A stretch of DNA of 64,000 bases from Flavobacterium sp. Root935 (GTDB lineage: Bacteria > Bacteroidota > Bacteroidia > Flavobacteriales > Flavobacteriaceae): contig NZ_LMJL01000012.1 in assembly GCF_001429295.1 (NCBI RefSeq), positions 173,511-237,510 on the forward strand, given 5' to 3'. Under the pieces are notes generated by a model. The model worked only from the letters and a program-made list of their open reading frames with translations. It did not search any database and was not told the DNA's origin. The stretch's first letter is position 1. The number at the start of each line of letters is the position of its first letter. Both the position numbers and the translations under genes were made by a program. Below are positions 1 through 8,362 of the stretch, piece after piece.

Positions 1-304
1 CGGTAATTTGGTTTGCACCGCTTTCAAAAGCAATTCTCAAATCGTCATCCGATTTTAATCCGCCTCCAAAATCGATCTTTAGACTCGTTTGCGTTGCAAT
101 TTGTTCTAATATCTTGTAATTAACAATTTTACTCGATTTTGCGCCATCAAGATCCACTAAATGCAAGTATTCAATTCCGTGTGCTTCAAATGATTTCGCC
201 ACTTCAAGCGGATTCTCATTGTAAATTATTTTCGTATCATAATCGCCTTTGGACAAACGAACACATTTTCCGTCAATGATATCTATGGCTGGTATTATTC
301 TCAT
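1..304 (-). CDS. hisA: HisA, phosphoribosylformimino-AICAR ribotide isomerase (5' part; cut by window edge)
   Basis: Isomerase of histidine biosynthesis: opens the ribose of ProFAR to give PRFAR, the substrate of HisF/HisH. About 101 codons are visible from an ATG at 304. The protein begins [20 protein letters not shown], the typical HisA start with the catalytic Asp in PAIDI, and continues with HLVDLDGAK and the phosphate-binding [12 protein letters not shown] of the (beta/alpha)8 barrel. It lies downstream of hisH in the same direction and is the last his gene in view; hisF and hisIE would be expected beyond the edge. The assignment is secure; the length is unknown because the gene is truncated by the window, not by mutation. 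Confidence 0.95.
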   Translation of the reverse strand, partial: MRIIPAIDIIDGKCVRLSKGDYDTKIIYNENPLEVAKSFEAHGIEYLHLVDLDGAKSSKIVNYKILEQIATQTSLKIDFGGGLKSDDDLRIAFESGANQIT

Positions 305-421
305 TTTTATATTTTAGATTGTTGATTTTAGATTTTAGATTATTCAAAAAAGAGTATTGAATTAGTAATTTCTAAAATTGATGTTTTGATTGAAATTGAT
401 TTTAATATTGGAATTTGGAAT
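305..421. repeat. hisH-hisA spacer with TTTAGATT tandem words
   Basis: AT-rich spacer containing repeated TTTAGATT words between 311 and 341. The 31-bp block 311-341 recurs exactly, as reverse complement, at 55730-55760 in an unrelated spacer. No promoter or terminator was recognised. Confidence 0.7.
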
Positions 422-1015
422 TTAATCTTTGGATTTTAGTTTCAAAAAGTTTCCAAGAATCTTCTCTCCCACGTCCCCGCTTTTTTCTGGGTGAAATTGG
501 GTTCCGTAAAAATTATCTTTTTGCAAAGCCGATGCATATTCCACGTCATAATTCGTTGTAGCAATAGATTCTGAACAATTTGGCGCATAAAAACTATGAA
601 CTAAATACATGAACTCATTTTCAGAAATTCCGCTGAACAAATCGGTTTTTAAATCATAAATCTGATTCCATCCCATTTGTGGTACTTTTACATTGTTTGA
701 AAATTTCACGACATCAACATCAAAAATTCCTAAACCTTTGGTGTTTCCTTCTTCTGTCTGATTGCACATTAACTGCATTCCGAGACAAATGCCTAAAACA
801 GGTTGTTTTAATTCTGGAATTAAGCTTTCCAAACCACTTTCGCGAAGTTTAGCCATCGCCGAACTTGCCTCGCCCACACCAGGAAAAATCACTTTATCTG
901 CCGATTTAATTTCATCTGGATTATTACTCAAAACAGCCTTAAATCCCAATCTTTCAATAGCAAACATAATGCTCTGAATATTTCCTGCTCCGTAATTTAT
1001 AATTACTATTTTCAT
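422..1015 (-). CDS. hisH: HisH, glutamine amidotransferase subunit of imidazole glycerol phosphate synthase
   Basis: Releases ammonia from glutamine and channels it to HisF, which makes imidazole glycerol phosphate and AICAR from PRFAR. The 197-aa class I amidotransferase has the oxyanion-hole region FPGVGEA (residues 44-50), the nucleophile Cys77 in GICLGMQ, and the His175/Glu177 pair in FHPEKS near the C-terminus, so the triad is complete. Length is normal for bacterial HisH. It sits between hisB and hisA in the his operon, separated from both by repeat-rich spacers rather than by the tight junctions usual in his operons. Confidence 0.97.
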   Translation of the reverse strand: MKIVIINYGAGNIQSIMFAIERLGFKAVLSNNPDEIKSADKVIFPGVGEASSAMAKLRESGLESLIPELKQPVLGICLGMQLMCNQTEEGNTKGLGIFDVDVVKFSNNVKVPQMGWNQIYDLKTDLFSGISENEFMYLVHSFYAPNCSESIATTNYDVEYASALQKDNFYGTQFHPEKSGDVGEKILGNFLKLKSKD

Positions 1016-1082
1016 TAAAAAAGCTTTAAGCTTTAAGCCATAAGCTTTAGGCCTAATGCCTACAGCCTATGCTTATAGCGTT
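1016..1082. repeat. hisB-hisH spacer made of AAGCTTTAAGC-like words
   Basis: The whole 67-bp spacer consists of variants of AAGCTTTAAGC followed by inverted variants (AGGCCTAATGCCT, GCCTATGCTTATAG), so it is strongly self-complementary. The same word family fills the hisG-hisD spacer at 4826-4927. Confidence 0.7.
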
Positions 1083-2219
1083 TTACAACATTCCTTTCGT
1101 CGAAGGCAAAATCATTTTCTCAGTATCTCTTTTTACGGCAACTTTTATCGCTTTCGCGAAAGCTTTAAAAATTGCTTCGATTTTATGATGTTCGTTGATT
1201 CCTTCTGCTTTGATATTTAAGTTGGCTTTTGCACCGTCTGTAAATGATTTGAAGAAATGATAGAACATTTCGGTTGGCATTTTACCGACCATTTCACGTT
1301 TGAATTCGGTTTCCCAAATCAACCAGTTTCTACCGCCGAAATCAATTGCTGCTTGTGCTAAACAATCGTCCATTGGCAAACAGAATCCGTAACGCTCGAT
1401 TCCTAGTTTATTTCCCAATGCTTTTGCGAAAACTTCCCCTAAAGCAATTGCTGTGTCTTCAATTGTGTGGTGCTCATCGACTTCTAAATCGCCTTTTACA
1501 AGAATTTCTAAGTCCATTTGACCGTGACGTGAAATTTGATCTAACATGTGATCGAAAAAGGCAATTCCAGTATCGATTTTGCTTTTTCCGGTTCCATCCA
1601 AGTTTAAATTGATATAAATATCCGTTTCATTTGTTTTACGAGTAATCGATGCCGAACGTGCTTCTAACTTTAAAAACTCATAGATTTTTTTCCAATCCAT
1701 GGTTTGCAAAACAATAGTTTCGTTCAATTCTTCCCGTTTTAATGAAATTTCGTTACTGCCAATTCCATCGATATCATTCATGTAGATCGCTTTTGCTCCC
1801 AGATTTTTAGCCAATTCAACATCGGTTAAACGATCTCCTAAAACGAAAGAATTTTCTAAATCATATTCTGGATTGTTCAAGTATTTGGTCAGCATTCCTG
1901 TTCTAGGTTTGCGTGTTGGCGCATTTTCTTCTGGAAAAGTTCTGTCAACAAAAATTTCATCAAAAACAACTCCTTCATTTTCAAAGGCTTTAAGTATAAA
2001 ATTCTGAGTTGGCCAAAAGGTATCTTCAGGAAAACTATCCGTTCCTAATCCGTCCTGATTGGTTACCATTGCTAATTCGTAGTCTAATTCGCTGGCAATT
2101 TTTGCTAGATATTGAAAAGCTTTTGGGTAAAATTCCAGTTTATCTAAGCTGTCTAATTGGTAATTTTCAGGTTCTAAAACGATCGTTCCGTCGCGATCTA
2201 TAAAAAGTACTTTTTTCAT
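1083..2219 (-). CDS. hisB: HisB, bifunctional histidinol-phosphatase / imidazoleglycerol-phosphate dehydratase
   Basis: Catalyses two non-consecutive steps of histidine synthesis. Residues 1-170 are a HAD-family phosphatase: the nucleophile and acid/base Asp8/Asp10 lie in FIDRDGT, and a later [15 protein letters not shown] gives the conserved metal-binding aspartate. From about 190 an IGP dehydratase domain follows, with the His/Glu-rich manganese sites [18 protein letters not shown] and [14 protein letters not shown]. At 378 aa it is close to the enterobacterial bifunctional HisB. The gene lies between hisC and hisH. The fusion is common in Bacteroidota, so it is not evidence of transfer. 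Confidence 0.97.
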   Translation of the reverse strand: MKKVLFIDRDGTIVLEPENYQLDSLDKLEFYPKAFQYLAKIASELDYELAMVTNQDGLGTDSFPEDTFWPTQNFILKAFENEGVVFDEIFVDRTFPEENAPTRKPRTGMLTKYLNNPEYDLENSFVLGDRLTDVELAKNLGAKAIYMNDIDGIGSNEISLKREELNETIVLQTMDWKKIYEFLKLEARSASITRKTNETDIYINLNLDGTGKSKIDTGIAFFDHMLDQISRHGQMDLEILVKGDLEVDEHHTIEDTAIALGEVFAKALGNKLGIERYGFCLPMDDCLAQAAIDFGGRNWLIWETEFKREMVGKMPTEMFYHFFKSFTDGAKANLNIKAEGINEHHKIEAIFKAFAKAIKVAVKRDTEKMILPSTKGML

Positions 2220-2364
2220 CTTTTATTTTTTGAGAATAAAGAGTATAGAAAATAGAGTAAAGAGGATAGACTTTTGATCCTATTTCTAAAGTTCTTACAT
2301 TTTTTTCTTTCTTCTATATTCTTTCTTCTATATTCTTTACTCTATATTCTTTACTCTATTTTTT
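2220..2364. repeat. hisC-hisB spacer: inverted arms of ATTCTTTACTCTAT-like words
   Basis: A purine-rich arm (2231-2270) and a pyrimidine-rich arm (2311-2360) built of tandem variants of the same word. An exact 12-bp inverted match pairs AATAGAGTAAAG (2251-2262) with CTTTACTCTATT (2349-2360). The transcript can form a long imperfect hairpin. There is no U-run typical of an intrinsic terminator. Confidence 0.75.
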
Positions 2365-3411
2365 CTATTTCAATAACTTTAATTCTCTAATTAAAACAGC
2401 ATTTTCCTCTTCTGTTCCAATAGTAAAACGGAGACAATTTTCGCATAAAGGCTGAGTGGTTCTGTTACGAATTACAATTCCTTTTTCGATTAATTGATCG
2501 TATCTTTTGTTAGCATCATCTACTTTAACCAAAACAAAATTAGCTTCTGTAGGATAAATTTTTTCTACAAAATCTACCTCAAGTAACACTTTAAGTAATT
2601 CTTCTCTTTGCTTGATAATAGAAGCTATTTCCTGTTTTATCTTTTCAGAATCTTTTAAACGTTCAATAGCTCTTTGCTGTGTTAATTCGTTTACGTTATA
2701 AGGCGGTTTAATTTTATTCAAAACCGAAATAACAGCTTCAGATGCGTAACAAATTCCCAAACGAATTCCAGCCAAACCATATGCTTTTGAAAGCGTCTGA
2801 GTAATTACCAAATTTGGATATTCATCAATTTCCACAAGCCAGCTTTCTTTTTCTGAAAAGTCAATATAAGCTTCATCAATCACTACTAAACCTTTAAAGT
2901 TTTGAAGTAATTTCACAATGCTTTCGTCTGAAAAAGAATTTCCAGTCGGGTTATTGGGTGAGCATAAAAAGATGATTTTTGTATTTTCATCGACAGCTTC
3001 TAAAATTTTTTCTACTTGAGGCTGAAAATCATTTGTAAGCAGAATTTCTCTGTTTTCTACTGCGTTGATATTCGCTAAGACGCTGTACATTCCGTATGTA
3101 GGCGGCAACGTGATAATGTTATCTGTTTTTGGTTCACAGAAAGCTCTGAAAATCAAATCTAAAACTTCGTCACTTCCGTTTCCTAACAAAATCTGACTCT
3201 GTTTTGTATTGTTATTTTTGGCTAAAAGTGCTTTAACCGAATTCTGCTGTGGATCTGGATAACGATTTACTCCATTTTGAAACGGATTTTCATTTGCATC
3301 CAAAAAAATCATATCTGCAGTATCAAAATCTTCAAACTCATCTCTCGCCGAAGAATATGGTTTTAAAGATTTTACGTTTTCACGTGTAATTGTATTTATA
3401 TCGAATTTCAT
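2365..3411 (-). CDS. hisC: HisC, histidinol-phosphate aminotransferase
   Basis: PLP-dependent class I/II aminotransferase that converts imidazole acetol phosphate to histidinol phosphate. Visible motifs: LGNGSDEVLDLIFRAF, the Asn of CSPNNPTGN, IDEAYIDF, the PLP lysine in TLSKAYGLAGIRLG, and the substrate-binding Arg in LRFTIGT at the C-terminus. An in-frame ATG at 3465 would add 18 residues (MLEVYSLYSILYILKIKI), but those codons are translated spacer repeat. I choose the ATG at 3411 (MKFDINTITRENVKSL), which matches normal HisC N-termini and gives 348 aa. It lies between hisD and hisB. Confidence 0.95.
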   Translation of the reverse strand: MKFDINTITRENVKSLKPYSSARDEFEDFDTADMIFLDANENPFQNGVNRYPDPQQNSVKALLAKNNNTKQSQILLGNGSDEVLDLIFRAFCEPKTDNIITLPPTYGMYSVLANINAVENREILLTNDFQPQVEKILEAVDENTKIIFLCSPNNPTGNSFSDESIVKLLQNFKGLVVIDEAYIDFSEKESWLVEIDEYPNLVITQTLSKAYGLAGIRLGICYASEAVISVLNKIKPPYNVNELTQQRAIERLKDSEKIKQEIASIIKQREELLKVLLEVDFVEKIYPTEANFVLVKVDDANKRYDQLIEKGIVIRNRTTQPLCENCLRFTIGTEEENAVLIRELKLLK

Positions 3412-3541
3412 TATCTTAATTTTTAGAATATAGAGAATAGAATAAAGAGAATAAACTTCCAACATTATCTATTATTTTCTATTCTATGTTCTTTCTTCTA
3501 TTTTCTATATTCTGTGTTCTATATTCTGTGTTCTATATTCT
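3412..3541. repeat. hisD-hisC spacer: TTCTATATTCT tandem words with inverted arm
   Basis: Pyrimidine-rich tandem words of the TTCTATATTCTGTG type (3473-3545) face a purine-rich arm GAATATAGAGAATAGAATAA (3425-3444). The words are close relatives of those in the hisC-hisB spacer. Confidence 0.7.
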
Positions 3542-4825
3542 TTATTCTAAACTCTTCAGTCTTAAGGTAACAGCATTCTTATGCGCTTGCAAACCTTCCG
3601 CTTCAGCCATAAGCTCAATTGCTTTTCCAATATTTTGAATCCCTTTTTCTGAAATTTTTTGGAATGTCATCGATTTCATGAAACTATCTAAATTTACACC
3701 GCTGTAATTTTTAGCGTATCCGTTTGTTGGCAAGGTATGATTTGTTCCTGATGCATAATCTCCAGCACTTTCAGGAGTATAATTTCCAATAAAAACAGAA
3801 CCTGCATTTACGATTCCGTTGCAGTAAAAATCATCGTATTGAGAACAGATGATAAAGTGCTCTGGCCCGTATTCGTTGATTAAATCTAAAGCAATCTTAT
3901 CATTTTCCACATAAATCAATTTCGAATTTTCAATTGCTTTTTCTGCAATTGCTTTTCTGGGAAGAACTTCTATTTGAGATTGGATTTCCTTTTCTACTTC
4001 ATCAATTAATTTCTTTGAAGTCGAAACCAAAATTACCTGACTATCAGTTCCATGTTCTGCCTGAGACAATAAATCTGATGCTACAAATGCAGGAACCGCC
4101 GTATCATCAGCAACAATTAATAATTCTGAAGGACCAGCAGGCATGTCAATTGCAACACCAAATTGAGTTGCTAATTGCTTAGCTACGGTTACAAACTGAT
4201 TTCCAGGGCCGAAAATTTTATACACTTTTGGAATAGATTGTGTTCCAAATGTCATTCCGGCGATCGCCTGAATTCCGCCTACTTTTAAAATCTTAGTTAC
4301 ACCGCATAAATTTGCTGCATATAAAATTGCTGGATTAATTTTTCCTGATTTATCTGGCGGCGAACACAAAACAATTTCTTTGCAGCCCGCAATTTCAGCA
4401 GGAACAGCAAGCATTAAAACTGTTGAAAACAAAGGGGCTGTTCCTCCTGGAATATACAAACCAATTTTCTGAATTGGTCTTTTTTCCTGCCAGCAGTTTA
4501 CGCCTTCGATAGTATCTAGTTCAATTCTATCTGTTTTTTGAGCTTTGTGAAATTTATAAATATTGTCTTTTGCTAATTTGATTGCCTCTTTTAATTCGTT
4601 CGGAATCAGATTAATTGCTTCACTAATTTCTTCTTTAGAAACTTCATAATTATCTAAGGAAATTCCATCAAAGATTGAAGTGTATTTTGCAACTGCTTCA
4701 TCTCCTTTTTTCTGAACTTCTTTGAAGATTTCTTTTACCGTAACCTCAATATCATCAATGGTTTGAGTTGGTCTCTTTAATATTTCAGACCAGGTTTCTG
4801 GTTTTGGATTGTTTATCTTATTCAT
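3542..4825 (-). CDS. hisD: HisD, histidinol dehydrogenase
   Basis: Zinc-dependent NAD+ oxidoreductase for the last two steps, histidinol to histidine. The 427-aa protein carries the family blocks: RPIQKIGLYIPGGTAPLFSTVLM, KVYKIFGPGNQFVTVAKQ, IDMPAGPSELLIVAD, DLLSQAEHGTDSQ (zinc ligands Gln and His) and YGPEHFIICS (catalytic Glu-His). The C-terminal SAGDYASGTNHTLPTNGYA is diagnostic. Length is normal. It is the second structural gene of the operon, downstream of hisG. Confidence 0.97.
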   Translation of the reverse strand: MNKINNPKPETWSEILKRPTQTIDDIEVTVKEIFKEVQKKGDEAVAKYTSIFDGISLDNYEVSKEEISEAINLIPNELKEAIKLAKDNIYKFHKAQKTDRIELDTIEGVNCWQEKRPIQKIGLYIPGGTAPLFSTVLMLAVPAEIAGCKEIVLCSPPDKSGKINPAILYAANLCGVTKILKVGGIQAIAGMTFGTQSIPKVYKIFGPGNQFVTVAKQLATQFGVAIDMPAGPSELLIVADDTAVPAFVASDLLSQAEHGTDSQVILVSTSKKLIDEVEKEIQSQIEVLPRKAIAEKAIENSKLIYVENDKIALDLINEYGPEHFIICSQYDDFYCNGIVNAGSVFIGNYTPESAGDYASGTNHTLPTNGYAKNYSGVNLDSFMKSMTFQKISEKGIQNIGKAIELMAEAEGLQAHKNAVTLRLKSLE

Positions 4826-4927
4826 TATTTTTATGCTTTATGCTATAAGCTGTAGGCTTTAAGCTTTTTAAACTATCTTTAATTTCTTTGGCAAAAGCTT
4901 AAAGCCTATTGCCTAAAGCTTAAAGCT
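4826..4927. repeat. hisG-hisD spacer with a 15-bp perfect inverted repeat
   Basis: AGGCTTTAAGCTTTT (4854-4868) is repeated as its exact reverse complement AAAAGCTTAAAGCCT (4893-4907), with a 24-nt loop. Further AAGCTTTAAG variants flank both arms. It shares its word family with the hisB-hisH spacer. Confidence 0.85.
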
Positions 4928-5785
4928 TTAAAGAACCATTTTCTCAATTGGGCAAACCAAAATTCCTTCTGCTCCAACTTCTTTTAACTGGTCGATTACA
5001 TCCCAAAAAGTATCTTTATCGATTACCGAGTGCACACTGCTCCAGCCTTCCTGTGCCAATGGCAAAACGGTTAAACTTCTTAAAACCGGAAGAATTTTTC
5101 CAACAGCATCAATCTTGTCGTTTGGAACGTTCATTAAAATGTATTTTGAATTTCTAGCTCTTAAAACCGCCTGAATTCTGAATTTTAAAGTATCAATATG
5201 TTTTTGAATTTCTGGAGAAACTTTTGGAGAAACGGCTAAAACTGCTTCACTTTTCAAGATAACTTCAACTTCTTTTAAATTGTTCTTGAATAAAGTGCTT
5301 CCGCTTGAAACGATATCTACAATTGCATCTGCAAGACCAATGTTTGGAGCGATTTCTACAGAACCAGAAATTTGGTGAATGTCTACACTTAAACCAAATT
5401 TATTAAAATATTCGTTAACTGTATTGGGATAAGAAGTTGCAATACGCAATCCAGCTAAATCTTGTATTGAATTATATTCCAAAGTTTTAGGAACAGCAAC
5501 AGAAACTTTACATTTTGAGAATCCTAATTTTTGAACCACTTCGATTCCTTTTCCTTTTTCTACCAAAAGATTGTCGCCAACAATAGCGAGATCTACTACT
5601 CCATCAATTAAATATTGAGGAATATCTGAATTTCTAAGATACAAAACTTCAAGAGGAAAATTAGAAGCTTCGGCCTTTAGCTGGTCGATTCCGTTGTTGA
5701 TCGAAATACCGCAGTCTTTTAAGATTTGGATGCTGTCTTCGTTTAAACGACCTGATTTTTGAATTGCAATTTTTAAAGTACTCAT
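4928..5785 (-). CDS. hisG: HisG, ATP phosphoribosyltransferase (long form)
   Basis: First, committed enzyme of histidine synthesis: joins ATP and PRPP to phosphoribosyl-ATP. The 285-aa length is the long form with a C-terminal ACT-like regulatory domain (about 210-285, ending GVGAEGILVCPIEKMVL style), so no HisZ is needed and feedback inhibition by histidine is expected. Motifs: IAIQKSGRLNEDS at the N-terminus, VDLAIVGDNLL, RIATSYPNTVNEYF, and the PRPP loop IVDIVSSGSTLFKNNL. It directly follows the leader peptide and attenuator, as first gene of the operon. Confidence 0.97.
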   Translation of the reverse strand: MSTLKIAIQKSGRLNEDSIQILKDCGISINNGIDQLKAEASNFPLEVLYLRNSDIPQYLIDGVVDLAIVGDNLLVEKGKGIEVVQKLGFSKCKVSVAVPKTLEYNSIQDLAGLRIATSYPNTVNEYFNKFGLSVDIHQISGSVEIAPNIGLADAIVDIVSSGSTLFKNNLKEVEVILKSEAVLAVSPKVSPEIQKHIDTLKFRIQAVLRARNSKYILMNVPNDKIDAVGKILPVLRSLTVLPLAQEGWSSVHSVIDKDTFWDVIDQLKEVGAEGILVCPIEKMVL

Positions 5786-5834
5786 TTTTTTAGTTGTTTG
5801 TTGGGTTTATAGTTTGAGTACAAAGAGTTAGAAT

Positions 5835-5868
5835 AAAAAAACCCGTTTGATGTACTCAAACGGGTTTT
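5835..5868 (-). terminator. his operon attenuator (intrinsic terminator hairpin)
   Basis: On the minus strand a perfect 13-bp stem AAAACCCGTTTGA / TCAAACGGGTTTT with a 5-nt loop is followed by a T-run. It lies between the leader peptide stop (5896) and hisG (5785), which is where an attenuator must be. Ribosome stalling on the leader His codons would favour an alternative fold and read-through. Confidence 0.92.
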
Positions 5869-5895
5869 AAAATATGATGATTTACACGCATACCA

Positions 5896-5955
5896 TTAAC
5901 ACATCGCTTGAGAGCAATTATGTAGATGATGATGATGTAATTGAATTGAAATCAT
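5896..5955 (-). CDS. his operon leader peptide (19 aa)
   Basis: Short ORF MISIQLHHHHLHNCSQAMC between the his promoter and the attenuator. Five of its 19 codons are His (four in a row, then Leu-His), so translation stalls when charged tRNA-His is scarce. The ATG is at 5955 and the TAA at 5896-5898. It is too short for ordinary gene finding but is supported by the His run, the terminator 28 nt downstream and the first his gene after that. The mechanism (transcription attenuation as in the enterobacterial his operon) is inferred from the architecture. Confidence 0.93.
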   Translation of the reverse strand: MISIQLHHHHLHNCSQAMC

Positions 5956-5990
5956 GATTGGTTTTGTTTTTTACTTCTTTGATTCGGTTG

Positions 5991-6022
5991 CAAATATAAT
6001 AGATAAATTAATTAAAAAGCAA
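5991..6022 (-). promoter_or_regulatory. Promoter of the his operon
   Basis: Bacteroidota-type promoter: TATATTTG (-7 box, 5998-5991 on the minus strand) and TTG (6022-6020) with a 21-nt gap. It lies about 36 nt upstream of the leader peptide ATG. Confidence 0.65.
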
Positions 6023-6095
6023 TTTTTATTTTAACTTAACTATAGTTTATTGTTAAAAAACATTCTGAAGAGCTTTATAGTTAATTATTTTAAAA

Positions 6096-7496
6096 TTACT
6101 TTAACGGATCTTCATATTCCTCAAAAGTCAATAAGACCTGAGTTCCTTTGCCGATTTCACTTTCAATTTTAAATTTAATTTGAAGCAGATCTGTCATTCT
6201 TTTTACGATAAACAAACCTAAACCTGTTCCTTTAATTTCAGAATGATTTAAGGAATCTGATCTAAAAAACGGATTCAAAATGGATTCTAAATCTTCTTTC
6301 GCAATTCCAATTCCTTGATCTGAAATATTACAAATAATCTTGTGATTTTCTCTGGATAACGAAATTCTAATTTGACTATCATTATTAGAATATTTTACTG
6401 CATTCGAAATAATATTTCGGAGAATGGTTACTACTAAATAATTATCAGAATAGGTATAAAATTCTTCAGGAGCATCTAATATTACATTGATATTTCGAGA
6501 TTTAATTTTCTCTGCATTCAAAGTGAGAACATCTAAAATGACTGCATTTAAATACACATTTTCCCTATTGATATTTTGCTTTTGATTTTCAAAACGCGCC
6601 ATTAAAAGTAACTGATCCACAAGAGAATTTAAGTGATCTACTTCATTAATACAGTAATTAATTTTTTCTTCATATTCTTTACTGTCACGAGGTTTGCGTA
6701 CTAATACTTCAAGTGTTCCTTTAATAACTGTCAAAGGTGTTCTTAATTCGTGCGAGGCGTCTGATGTAAATTGTTTTTCTCGTTCGATTGCATCTTCAAT
6801 TCGGTCTAATAAATTGTTTATGGTTTTAGAAAGTGTGAATAGTTCGTCTCTAGTTTTCGGAAGCGGAATTCTTGTTTTTAGATTGTCTTTTGTAATAACT
6901 CTAGAAGTGTAAATAATGTCATTTATGGGTTTTATACTTCGTCCTGCAAAAAATCGAGCAAGAAAGAATAACAATAAAAGGATTATCGGAAAAGCAATCA
7001 GTAAGGTATCTAACAAATTTTCCAGCACTTTTGAAGAATCTGAAAGTGACATTGCAATAATTAAATAGCCTATTTTCTTAGTTTTTATGTGAAGTGGAAC
7101 TTGAATTTGACGAATTTTATTTCCTAATAATTTGGTGTCAAAAAGCTGAAAATGTTCTTTGTTTTCATGAAAAACTAATTTTTCATTCTTTAAATTAGGA
7201 GACTTTTCGATTATTTTTTTATTCAAATCCAAAAACTGAACAAAAACAGGATTTACATCAACAGAATTATGTTCTCTTTCCTCCCATTCTTCAGCATCCA
7301 TCAAAATCACTTTTTTGTTTTCAATTTTGATTTCTTTTAAGTGATCCTGAATTTCAATGTTCAAATTTTCATCAATATGGTTGTAAACAGTGAGTTTTAC
7401 AATAAAATAAATAGCTGAGAACGCAACCAGAACCAGCAGTCCTGTTGTTAAAATATAATTTAACGCAATTCTATTTTTAAAGGATAATGATGTCAT
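6096..7496 (-). CDS. Membrane sensor histidine kinase (HAMP, HisKA, HATPase)
   Basis: 466-aa two-component sensor. A membrane segment at about 12-33 and a second at about 165-183 enclose a periplasmic sensor of roughly 130 residues; a HAMP linker follows (FFAGRSIKPINDII). The H-box is FTSDASHELRTPLTVIKG, and the ATPase domain shows ISNAVKYS (N-box), DQGIGI (G1) and KGTGLGLFIVK (G2). The gene starts 3 nt after the stop of the OmpR-type regulator (7500-8162), so the two are a cognate pair in one transcript. The signal is unknown; CusS/ArlS-like sensors share this layout. Nothing is missing from the catalytic core. Confidence 0.93.
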   Translation of the reverse strand: MTSLSFKNRIALNYILTTGLLVLVAFSAIYFIVKLTVYNHIDENLNIEIQDHLKEIKIENKKVILMDAEEWEEREHNSVDVNPVFVQFLDLNKKIIEKSPNLKNEKLVFHENKEHFQLFDTKLLGNKIRQIQVPLHIKTKKIGYLIIAMSLSDSSKVLENLLDTLLIAFPIILLLLFFLARFFAGRSIKPINDIIYTSRVITKDNLKTRIPLPKTRDELFTLSKTINNLLDRIEDAIEREKQFTSDASHELRTPLTVIKGTLEVLVRKPRDSKEYEEKINYCINEVDHLNSLVDQLLLMARFENQKQNINRENVYLNAVILDVLTLNAEKIKSRNINVILDAPEEFYTYSDNYLVVTILRNIISNAVKYSNNDSQIRISLSRENHKIICNISDQGIGIAKEDLESILNPFFRSDSLNHSEIKGTGLGLFIVKRMTDLLQIKFKIESEIGKGTQVLLTFEEYEDPLK

Positions 7497-7499
7497 TTT

Positions 7500-8162
7500 T
7501 TAATCATTGGCTATATAACCAACGCCACGGATAGTTTTTATATAATCTTCTTCAATTTTAAGTTTCAGTTTTTTCCGAATGGCATTCATAAAAACATCAA
7601 TTACACCAGTGTCATATTCAAAATTTATATCCCATACATCCCTTAAAATCTGATTTCTTGTACAGACTTTTCCTTTATGCTGAATTAAATATGTTAATAA
7701 TTCGAATTCTCTCTGCGTTAACGAAATCTCTTCTTGATCTTTTAAAACAATATGCTTAGACAAATCCATGCGGATAGTTCCGAGAGTTAATATTTCGGTT
7801 TGTTTTTTATTTCTAAAATGAACTTTAATACGCTCTACCAATTCCTCAAAACTAAACGGCTTTTTGATATAGTCATTTGCTCCAGCTTTTAAACCTTCTA
7901 TTGTTTCCTGAACAGTATCTTTTGCGGTTAAAAAAATAATTGGCGTCGTTTGATCTTTAACCCTAATCGCTTTGCAGAGATCAAGTCCGTTAATTTTTGG
8001 AAGCATCCAATCTAAAAGAATCAAATCAAACTTTTGCTCATGAGCCAATTCGAAGCCCTTAGAACCATCATTTGCGGTCGTTACCTGATAACCTTCTTCT
8101 TGTAGGCCTTGTTTTAAAAACTGAACAATCCCTAATTCGTCTTCAACTATTAAAATATGCAT
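7500..8162 (-). CDS. OmpR/PhoB-family DNA-binding response regulator
   Basis: 220 aa. Receiver domain at 1-115 with acidic pocket VEDE (6-9), phosphoacceptor Asp51 in LILLDWMLPK, Thr in IIFLTAK and the lysine of YIKKPF. The winged-helix output domain (about 125-218) shows LTQREFELLTYL and the closing VIDVFMNAIRKKLK and IRGVGYIAND, which is standard for the OmpR class. It is the first gene of a pair with the kinase at 6096-7496. The pair is divergent from the LTA-synthase-like gene at 8363, a plausible target, but this is inference from position only. Confidence 0.94.
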   Translation of the reverse strand: MHILIVEDELGIVQFLKQGLQEEGYQVTTANDGSKGFELAHEQKFDLILLDWMLPKINGLDLCKAIRVKDQTTPIIFLTAKDTVQETIEGLKAGANDYIKKPFSFEELVERIKVHFRNKKQTEILTLGTIRMDLSKHIVLKDQEEISLTQREFELLTYLIQHKGKVCTRNQILRDVWDINFEYDTGVIDVFMNAIRKKLKLKIEEDYIKTIRGVGYIAND

Positions 8163-8339
8163 CTATCGTGTTTAATTTAAGATCCGAATTTAATTTTTCT
8201 ACATCAAAGATAGGATATTTCCAAATCAGAAATAAGCCAAAATGTCAAAGTATTAAGAAAACCAATATCTTAAGCGAACTTTAAGATAACGTTAAGTAAG
8301 GTAAAAGTCTAACTTAATCTGGCGTTAATCAATCGAAAG

Positions 8340-8347
8340 TAATTTTG
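8340..8347 (+). promoter_or_regulatory. -7 box upstream of the LTA-synthase-like gene
   Basis: TAATTTTG matches TAnnTTTG and ends 15 nt before the ATG at 8363. No clear TTG was found at the -33 position, so this may depend on an activator. Confidence 0.45.
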
Positions 8348-8362
8348 TAAAAAAATAATTAG

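Noticed and set aside
1346-1612. 88-codon plus-strand frame inside hisB
   Set aside because: Shadow of hisB, whose phosphatase and dehydratase motifs are unambiguous.
2220-2364. Intrinsic terminator between hisC and hisB
   Set aside because: The hairpin is long and imperfect and not followed by a U-run; a strong terminator here would cut the operon.
3412-3465. Longer hisC start at 3465
   Set aside because: The extra 18 residues are translated spacer repeat; the ATG at 3411 matches the family N-terminus.
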